Source: DTU089 sp964421815
GTDB taxonomy: Bacteria; Bacillota; Clostridia; Oscillospirales; Acutalibacteraceae
Assembly: GCA_964421815.1 (NCBI GenBank)
Contig: CAYQYT010000007.1
Coordinates: 1-64,000, forward strand
Direction: 5' to 3'
Length of the DNA stretch: 64,000 nucleotides
Every line of letters begins with the position of its first letter. The stretch's first letter is position 1. Made by a program: the position numbers and the translations under genes. The notes below the pieces were generated by a model. The model saw nothing but the letters and a program-made list of their open reading frames with translations. It did no database searches and was not told where the DNA came from. This document shows, in pieces, positions 58,449-64,000 of the stretch.

Positions 58449-59763
58449 CCTTATCATCCGTTTCTTCATCCATATAGTCAAAGGCATTCCAGTCCTTTTC
58501 TTCCTCTTTCGGTTTTTCATCAAAACCTATATTCATCACTATTTTTTCATTATCTCGTATAATTTTGCTCTTTAAAGGTGCTTGCTTTTCAACAACATAC
58601 GCTTGTCCTCCATACAAATCTGCCGTGTTTCTGATAAATGACGGAAATCCTTCCTCTTTTGATAAAGCTTTATATATGGGCCTATTGATAATGCACATAA
58701 TACAAGCTCGCCAGACTCTGTAGGAGCAAACCAAGAAGCCGATTGCAAGTCCTGCTGACATAAAATTATTCATAACAGAAACAAGATAAAATGCTACAAC
58801 AACAAAAATTCCGTAGGGTGCAAAAGCTTTACTCATTTTAAGATAATTAAAGAACATAATGTAAAGAGGTACAAAAGCATACAAAAAGAATCCACTGAAG
58901 CTGCCAAAACCTGCTCCCATAATGCTTACCAGCATTAAAAACAATGGTGTAAAAAAATCCTTTTCCGCTTCTTTAATATAGTGGTTCCACTGATACATAA
59001 GTTTCTTCTTTTCTTCAAACGATGAAGACGGAATATCATTATGCAAAAATTTAATTTCCTTACCTAATATAGTAAATCCATATTTATACTCTATGTTTTG
59101 TTCAATTCTTACTCGTTCCTGTAAATCAGATTTCTCACAGTTCTGCTCAACCCATTTTTTCTTGCCTGAAACCTTTATATCCTGTTCTCTGCGGAATTTT
59201 TCTGAACGAATATCATCCTGAGTATTAAAGGGATTATATGAAACCTGTACATTATCCGAGTTGGTTTTTTCCTTAATATGCATTTTGTCGCCAAAAATAT
59301 CCGCAGTATTGGCGATAAAATTAGGAAATCCCTTGCATTTTTTCAACTCTTTAAAAACAGAACTATAATTATAAATACATCTGTAACTGTAAAAAACAGG
59401 TATGATTTGAACTATAAACACTACTGCAAAACAACAGATTTCAATTATCTTTTCCCTGTTTAACCCAAATGATAACCATGAGCATGTGACAAGCAAGCCC
59501 ATAATTATTGACATATAGGCAGAAAAATGCCATTTTTTACAGAACATTGCCCCCAAAAGAAACAAAGCACCACTTCCGATGAATATAAAATAAAAGTCGT
59601 TGTGGAAAAACTTCATAGAAATGGTTGCAAGAACTGATACAAGTGCCGCTATCAAAGAAAACTTTGAGGCGTTATCACTCGTTGTACGCCAATCTGCAAT
59701 CATATCTCTTTTTTGATGTATATCGGCAACGGGAACATACATTGTTTCCATACTGAGCTTCAT
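58438..59763 (-). CDS. Membrane protein with internal duplication
   Basis: About 441 residues from ATG 59763, preceded by AAGGGGG at 7 nt. Two related halves, each with a cluster of membrane helices followed by a repeated motif: KGFPNFIANTADIFG near 155 and EGFPSFIRNTADLYG near 380. The middle is hydrophilic and charged. The C-terminus is acidic (DYMDEETDDKDEN). Not recognised. It lies between deoC and the sialidase-like gene, with tight spacing on both sides. Confidence 0.72.
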   Translation of the reverse strand: MKLSMETMYVPVADIHQKRDMIADWRTTSDNASKFSLIAALVSVLATISMKFFHNDFYFIFIGSGALFLLGAMFCKKWHFSAYMSIIMGLLVTCSWLSFGLNREKIIEICCFAVVFIVQIIPVFYSYRCIYNYSSVFKELKKCKGFPNFIANTADIFGDKMHIKEKTNSDNVQVSYNPFNTQDDIRSEKFRREQDIKVSGKKKWVEQNCEKSDLQERVRIEQNIEYKYGFTILGKEIKFLHNDIPSSSFEEKKKLMYQWNHYIKEAEKDFFTPLFLMLVSIMGAGFGSFSGFFLYAFVPLYIMFFNYLKMSKAFAPYGIFVVVAFYLVSVMNNFMSAGLAIGFLVCSYRVWRACIMCIINRPIYKALSKEEGFPSFIRNTADLYGGQAYVVEKQAPLKSKIIRDNEKIVMNIGFDEKPKEEEKDWNAFDYMDEETDDKDEN

Positions 59764-59781
59764 AAACAAGCCCCCTTTTTA

Positions 59782-60447
59782 TTAATAGCCTTTACCTTCC
59801 TCGTTTTTGGCTATGGATACAATTCTGCTGGTGCCCAATCTTTCGGCACCGAGGGAGAGGAACTTTTCCGCATCAGCAAGGGAACCGATTCCTCCCGCGG
59901 CTTTCATTTTAACATTTTCACCGATATTCTTTGAAAAGAGTTCAATATCGGAGAATGTTGCTCCCCCTGTGGAAAAGCCCGTTGATGTTTTAATGTAATC
60001 CGCTCCCGCCTCTGTTACAATTTGGCACATTTTGATTTTTTCATCATCGGTCAAAAGACAGGTTTCAATTATAACTTTAAGAATTTTTCCGTTACAGGCA
60101 TTTTTGATTTCCTTGATTTCATTTGAAATCAGGTCATATCTTTTATCTTTGAGCCAACCGATATTTATAACCATATCAATTTCGTCCGCACCGTTTTTTA
60201 CTGCGTCCGCAGTTTCAAAAACCTTGCAGGCGGTTGTGTTGTAGCCGTTGGGAAAGCCTATAACCGTACAAATTGAAAGTTTGCCCCCGCAGTAATCCGC
60301 ACATTCCTTTACAAAACTCGGGGGAATACATACGCTTGCCGTACCGAATTTCATACCGTCATCACATATTGATTTTATTTGCTCCCAAGTTGACTGTTGC
60401 TTTAAAAGTGTATGATCAACATGGGAAAGAATCTCTTTAAGTTCCAT
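59782..60447 (-). CDS. deoC: Deoxyribose-phosphate aldolase
   Basis: About 221 residues from ATG 60447 (AAGGCGGTTTAGCAATG). Cleaves 2-deoxyribose-5-phosphate into glyceraldehyde-3-phosphate and acetaldehyde. The first Lys motif (KILKVIIETCLLT) and the Schiff-base Lys in ADYIKTSTGFSTGGAT are intact. First gene of the minus-strand run that ends in tRNA-Ala. Its presence suggests deoxynucleoside use for the whole run. Confidence 0.95.
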   Translation of the reverse strand: MELKEILSHVDHTLLKQQSTWEQIKSICDDGMKFGTASVCIPPSFVKECADYCGGKLSICTVIGFPNGYNTTACKVFETADAVKNGADEIDMVINIGWLKDKRYDLISNEIKEIKNACNGKILKVIIETCLLTDDEKIKMCQIVTEAGADYIKTSTGFSTGGATFSDIELFSKNIGENVKMKAAGGIGSLADAEKFLSLGAERLGTSRIVSIAKNEEGKGY

Positions 60448-60479
60448 TGCTAAACCGCCTTTTTCTTTATTCTGTCTTA

Positions 60480-60508
60480 ATTGTAGCATTTTTACATAAA
60501 AAGGTAAA
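60480..60508 (-). promoter_or_regulatory. deoC operon promoter
   Basis: On the minus strand, TTTACC (60503-60508), 17 bp, TACAAT (60480-60485). Divergent from the ddl promoter. Confidence 0.6.
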
Positions 60509-60540
60509 CAGTATTTCTAAAATATCATAGTATTTAATGA

Positions 60541-60569
60541 TTGATTTAATAAATTTATTGTGGTATCAT
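60541..60569 (+). promoter_or_regulatory. ddl operon promoter
   Basis: TTGATT (60541-60546), 17 bp, TATCAT (60564-60569). It lies within the longest ddl frame, so translation must begin downstream. Confidence 0.6.
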
Positions 60570-60620
60570 TTACAATGTGTTTATATGTCAATTATTATTA
60601 ACAGCAGTCAGGTGATATTT

Positions 60621-61682
60621 TTGAAAAATTTACTTGTTATTTTCGGCGGTTGCTCCAGCGAATATGAGGTTTCTCTGCGCTCTGCCGCTTCGGTTTTGAG
60701 AAATGTTGACCGAAACAAATACAATGTTCTCACCCTCGGCATTACAAAGGACGGACAATGGTATTTCTATTCGGGGGACATTGACTCCATTGAAAACGAC
60801 AGTTGGTTCAGGGACGAGGACACAACCCCCGCAATTATTTCCCCCGATAAGAAAGATAAAGCACTTATAATCCTCAATGATATGGGGGCTTACGAAAGAA
60901 TCGGTATTGATGTTATTTTCCCCGTACTCCACGGCAAAAACGGCGAGGACGGAACAATCCAGGGTATATTTGAACTTGCGGGAATCCCCTATGTGGGATG
61001 CACACCCCTTGCAAGCGGTGTGTGTATGGACAAGGCATTTACAAATACCCTTGCGGATGCCGCAGGAATCAACGGTGCAAAATGGGTGGCATTCACCGAA
61101 ACGGATTACAAGGACGGCAGAGTTAATTTCGCCGCTATTGAGCAGAGATTGGGTTATCCCATTTTTGTTAAACCCGCCAACGCAGGGTCTTCCGTGGGTA
61201 TTTCAAAAGCACACAACCATCTTGAACTTTTAAACGCTCTTGACATTGCCTTTTCCCACGACTACAAAGTAGTTCTTGAGGAAACCCTTGTGGGCAGGGA
61301 GATTGAATGTGCTGTTATGGGTAACGATAAACCCGTTGCCTCCTGCATCGGTGAAATTTTACCTACAGCGGAATTCTATGATTATGAAGCAAAGTACATA
61401 GACAACTCAACAGGTCTTGCAATCCCCGCGGATTTACCCCACGAGGTTAGCGAAAAGGTTCGTCAGGCGGCGGTTAACGCTTATCGCACAATGGGTTGCA
61501 CGGGACTTTCCCGCGTTGACTTTTTCCTGGCGGAGGACGGAACAATTTATCTTAACGAAATCAACACCCTCCCCGGCTTCACTTCAATTTCAATGTTCCC
61601 GAAACTCTTCGGTCAGGTGGGAGTTGCTTACGGCGACCTTATTGACCGCCTTATTGAGTATGCCGAGGAACGCATGAAATGA
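60621..61682 (+). CDS. ddl: D-alanine--D-alanine ligase
   Basis: About 353 residues from the TTG at 60621, which has CAGGTGA 5-6 nt upstream and gives the family N-terminus (M)KNLLVIFGG. The frame extends to 60537 through the promoter. Joins two D-alanines for peptidoglycan. N-terminal VIFGGCSSEYEVS (most relatives have GGRSSEHEVS, so Cys replaces Arg), ATP-grasp motifs FVKPANAGSSVGISK and EIECAVMG, and the C-terminal YLNEINTLPGFT. Coupled by ATGA to the DUF1934 gene. Confidence 0.93.
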   Translation: MKNLLVIFGGCSSEYEVSLRSAASVLRNVDRNKYNVLTLGITKDGQWYFYSGDIDSIENDSWFRDEDTTPAIISPDKKDKALIILNDMGAYERIGIDVIFPVLHGKNGEDGTIQGIFELAGIPYVGCTPLASGVCMDKAFTNTLADAAGINGAKWVAFTETDYKDGRVNFAAIEQRLGYPIFVKPANAGSSVGISKAHNHLELLNALDIAFSHDYKVVLEETLVGREIECAVMGNDKPVASCIGEILPTAEFYDYEAKYIDNSTGLAIPADLPHEVSEKVRQAAVNAYRTMGCTGLSRVDFFLAEDGTIYLNEINTLPGFTSISMFPKLFGQVGVAYGDLIDRLIEYAEERMK

Positions 61683-62098
61683 AAAAGGTTGAAATAACTT
61701 TTTTGGGAGAACAACGGCTTGACGGGGAAAAAGACAACTGTCTGCTGAAAGCTGTGGGAACTCTCCGTAAAACCGACAGTGGCTTTGTTTTGAAATATAC
61801 GGAGCCGGACTCGGAAATGGGAAACAGTAAGTCCATTATTGAAATTCTCCGAAACAACTGCGTTGAACTTAAAAGAACGGGGCTATATGAAACTGTTTTT
61901 AAGATAGAAGAAAATAAATCCCACTCCTGTTCATACAAAACACCTTTCGGAGAAACGGAAATGCAAATAGCCGCAAAAAAGGTTGTTGCAGACATTGACG
62001 AAAACGGCGGAAGAATTGAACTCTTTTACAGTATAGAGAGCAATGCTCAAACACTGGGTGAAAACGCCCTTATAATGGAAGTTAAAGTCACAGATTAA
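61679..62098 (+). CDS. DUF1934 (YwiB-like) protein
   Basis: 139 residues, predicted calycin-like beta-barrel. Typical DUF1934 features: VEITFLGEQ at the N-terminus, LKYTEPDSEMGNSKSIIEI, and the C-terminal ELFYSIESNAQTLGENALIMEV. In Bacillus, ywiB also sits directly before argS, so the position supports the call. Function unknown. ATGA overlap with ddl, 11 bp before argS. Confidence 0.88.
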   Translation: MKKVEITFLGEQRLDGEKDNCLLKAVGTLRKTDSGFVLKYTEPDSEMGNSKSIIEILRNNCVELKRTGLYETVFKIEENKSHSCSYKTPFGETEMQIAAKKVVADIDENGGRIELFYSIESNAQTLGENALIMEVKVTD

Positions 62099-62109
62099 GG
62101 AGATATATA

Positions 62110-63855
62110 ATGTCAAAGTTAGTTAAAATGGCGGAAGAACAGATTATTTCTTCTGTTACGGCGGCAATAAAAAACAATATTGCGGACGGCACTTTTATTG
62201 AAACGGAAATTCCCGATTTCAAAACGGAAGTTCCCGCGGACAGAAAAAACGGTGATTATTCCGCAAACGGCGCGTTCCTGCTTTCAAAAGCTCTGCGTAT
62301 GCCCCCGAGAAAAATTGCCGAACATATTCTTGAAAAAATCAATCTTGAAAATACCTTTTTCAAATCCTGTGAGGTTGCAGGTCCCGGATTCATCAATTTC
62401 TATTTAAAGCCCGATTTCTATGGGGATATTCTTCTTGACATAGACGCTTGCGGCGATGAATACGGCAGAAGCGATTTCGGCAAGGGAAAAAAAATCAATG
62501 TTGAATTTGTTTCCGCCAACCCCACCGGCCCCATGCACATGGGCAATGCCCGTGGCGGTGCTCTCGGCGACTGCCTTGCGGCAGTTCTTGACCGGGCGGG
62601 CTATGATGTTTCAAGGGAGTTCTACGTTAATGACGCAGGTAATCAGATTGATAAATTCGGTCTGTCCCTTTCGGTGCGTTACCAACAAATCCTCAAGGGC
62701 GAGGATTTTATCGAACTTCCCGAGGACAGTTACCACGGTGACGATATAAGAGTTCTTGCTCAAAGTTATATTGACGAAAAGGGCGACAATCTCCTTGACC
62801 TCTCCGAAGAAGACAGAAGAAAAACACTTGTTGAATTTGCACTTCCCAAAAACCTTGCAACAATGAAAGCCGCTATGGCAAAATACAGAATTGATTACGA
62901 TACCTGGTTCTCCGAACTTTCTCTCCATAATGGCGGCGAACTTCAGGAAACTATTGAAATCCTCAAAAAGAACGGCTACACCTACGAAAAAGACGGTGCT
63001 TTGTGGTATAAAAATATTGAGGTTCAGACTGAAATTCTCAAAAGAGAGGGCAAATCCCAGGAAGATATTGATAAACTTGAACTCAAAGACGATGTTCTTG
63101 TCCGTCAGAACGGCAACCCCACGTATTTTGCCGCCGATATCGCCTACCACAGAAACAAGTTGGAAAAACGCGGATTTGATACCGCCATTGACGTTTGGGG
63201 CGCGGACCACCACGGTCACGTTGCCCGTATGAAAGGTGCAATGGAAGCCGTAGGCATTGACGGAAGCCGGTTGGATGTTGTTCTTATGCAACTTGTTAAC
63301 CTTATGAAAGACGGCAAGCCCGTGAAAATGTCAAAGAGAACGGGTAAAGCAATTACCCTTGTTGACCTTCTTGACGAAGTTCCCATTGACGCAGTACGTT
63401 TCCTTTTCAATATGAGGGAAGCGGGTTCTGCAATGGACTTCGATTTGGATCTTGCAGTTGAACAGTCAAATCAGAACCCCGTTTATTACTGCCAATATGC
63501 CCACGCAAGAATTTGCAGTATTTTGAGAAAACTCCAAAATGAGGGTGTGAAAATAAGAAAGCCCGAAAAGGCGGAACTCACCCTCCTTACAAGTGACGAG
63601 GAAACAGACCTTATTTCCCACCTTGCTTCACTTACAAATGTTATTGTTTTTGCCGCCAACTCCTATGACCCGGCAAAAATTACCCACTATGCAACGGAAC
63701 TTGCAACAAAATTCCACCGTTTCTATAACGCACAGAGAGTTATGGTTGATGACGAATCACTTATGCAGGCAAGAATTTTCCTTTGCATCTGTGTTAAAAA
63801 CACAATGAGAAACGTGCTTTCATTGCTCAAAATCCAAGCACCCGAAAGTATGTAA
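62110..63855 (+). CDS. argS: Arginyl-tRNA synthetase
   Basis: 581 residues. N-terminal Add-1 domain, class I catalytic motifs SANPTGPMHMGNARGG (HIGH equivalent) and PVKMSKRTGKA (KMSKS), and a C-terminal DALR anticodon-binding domain ending in ...RNVLSLLKIQAPESM. AAGGAGATATATAATG start. Third gene of ddl-DUF1934-argS. No T-box leader in front. Confidence 0.96.
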   Translation: MSKLVKMAEEQIISSVTAAIKNNIADGTFIETEIPDFKTEVPADRKNGDYSANGAFLLSKALRMPPRKIAEHILEKINLENTFFKSCEVAGPGFINFYLKPDFYGDILLDIDACGDEYGRSDFGKGKKINVEFVSANPTGPMHMGNARGGALGDCLAAVLDRAGYDVSREFYVNDAGNQIDKFGLSLSVRYQQILKGEDFIELPEDSYHGDDIRVLAQSYIDEKGDNLLDLSEEDRRKTLVEFALPKNLATMKAAMAKYRIDYDTWFSELSLHNGGELQETIEILKKNGYTYEKDGALWYKNIEVQTEILKREGKSQEDIDKLELKDDVLVRQNGNPTYFAADIAYHRNKLEKRGFDTAIDVWGADHHGHVARMKGAMEAVGIDGSRLDVVLMQLVNLMKDGKPVKMSKRTGKAITLVDLLDEVPIDAVRFLFNMREAGSAMDFDLDLAVEQSNQNPVYYCQYAHARICSILRKLQNEGVKIRKPEKAELTLLTSDEETDLISHLASLTNVIVFAANSYDPAKITHYATELATKFHRFYNAQRVMVDDESLMQARIFLCICVKNTMRNVLSLLKIQAPESM

Positions 63856-63882
63856 AAATCATAATTCATAAGTTAATATAAC

Positions 63883-63920
63883 AAATGGATGTAAAAAACC
63901 TTCGTTCTTTACATCCATTT
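63883..63920. terminator. Bidirectional A/T-tract hairpin after argS
   Basis: 17-nt arms with one mismatch (AAATGGATGTAAAAAAC) and loop CTTC, followed by T runs. Fourth member of the same hairpin type; lies between argS and the convergent partial gene. Confidence 0.8.
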
Positions 63921-63922
63921 TT

Positions 63923-64000
63923 TTATTCTGTTTCAGATTCTGTGGTCTTTCTTGCCACAACCCAAGCATTGGGAAGGTATCTTCCCGTGGGCATACCCCT
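63923..64000 (-). CDS. C-terminal fragment of an unidentified gene
   Basis: An open frame entering from the right edge on the minus strand ends at TAA (63923-63925). It encodes ...RGMPTGRYLPNAWVVARK followed by TTESETE. It stops just before the bidirectional terminator, the expected place for a convergent gene end. Too short to identify. Confidence 0.5.
   Translation of the reverse strand, partial: RGMPTGRYLPNAWVVARKTTESETE

Noticed and set aside
60537..60620. 28-codon N-terminal extension of ddl
   Set aside because: It overlaps the ddl promoter; the TTG at 60621 has the Shine-Dalgarno and the family N-terminus.
62611..63291. 226-codon minus-strand frame inside argS
   Set aside because: Shadow of argS; no ribosome binding site or independent promoter.
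1..64000. Insertion sequences, integrases, prophage or plasmid origins
   Set aside because: I found no transposase, integrase, terminase or replication initiator motif in any frame.

Overview
The window looks like chromosomal DNA of a Bacillota bacterium, most probably class Clostridia and an Oscillospirales/Ruminococcus-like gut or rumen organism. This is inferred from several features: moderate-to-low GC by eye; strong AAGGAGG-type ribosome binding sites; consensus TTGACA-17-TATAAT promoters; secreted fibronectin-III repeat proteins and a dockerin-like protein; a GHKL/LytTR two-component pair; tandem gltX-glnS; and a plant-sugar catabolic gene set. I saw no insertion sequence, prophage, integrase or CRISPR array. 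The window reads as an ordinary chromosome arm with dense, short operons and many convergent junctions closed by bidirectional hairpins.

Layout. 1-4.4 kb: a minus-strand GH2 glycosidase/metallophosphoesterase operon, a divergent paralogous metallophosphoesterase, and a small membrane protein. 4.4-12.35 kb: a complete arginine cluster, argG followed by argHCJBDF, with a consensus promoter and an ARG-box-like palindrome upstream of argG. 12.5-20.8 kb: a G5/3D cell-wall protein with a structured leader, then divergent cca, a second GH2, metG and tatD. 20.8-28 kb: a 1010-residue secreted FN3-repeat protein, then tetR, a dockerin-like secreted protein, cyclophilin and a GPH-type sugar symporter. 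28-33.3 kb: a DUF975-like membrane protein, an unusual HAD-PHP fusion, a small membrane protein, an AT-rich 570-bp gap, an OGG-type glycosylase and a P-loop ATPase. 33.4-38.8 kb: rhaA-rhaD, a three-gene module of small unknown proteins, a YfcE-type phosphodiesterase and a DUF5058 membrane-protein pair. 38.8-42.8 kb: a second FN3 protein behind a NUDIX gene, a PP2C-like phosphatase and RNase P RNA. 42.9-47.4 kb: gltX-glnS, a membrane protein and a YhcH-family protein. 47.4-50.1 kb: GHKL kinase, LytTR regulator and a membrane protein. 50.1-55.5 kb: a sugar-acid locus (KdgK-like kinase, 6-phosphogluconate dehydrogenase and a LarA-superfamily protein, divergent from uxaC). 55.5-60.5 kb: an orphan gene, then the minus-strand series deoC, duplicated membrane protein, sialidase-like, ECF S component, uridine-kinase-like, tRNA-Ala(CGC). 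60.5-64 kb: ddl, DUF1934 and argS, then the tail of one more gene.

How the genes fit together. The catabolic genes (two cytoplasmic GH2 enzymes, GPH symporter, rhaA/rhaD, uxaC, KdgK-like kinase, gnd, LarA homologue, YhcH, sialidase-like) suggest use of pectin or glycan-derived rhamnose, uronates and aldonates. The most interesting hypothesis is that the LarA homologue is a nickel-dependent sugar-acid 2-epimerase, such as gluconate/mannonate, joining the gluconate and KDG branches. The best candidates for undescribed biology are the small-protein trio at 35.6-36.7 kb, the paired FN3 proteins with a shared N-terminal domain, the DUF5058 pair, the HAD-PHP fusion and the nucleoside-flavoured operon that ends directly in a tRNA gene.
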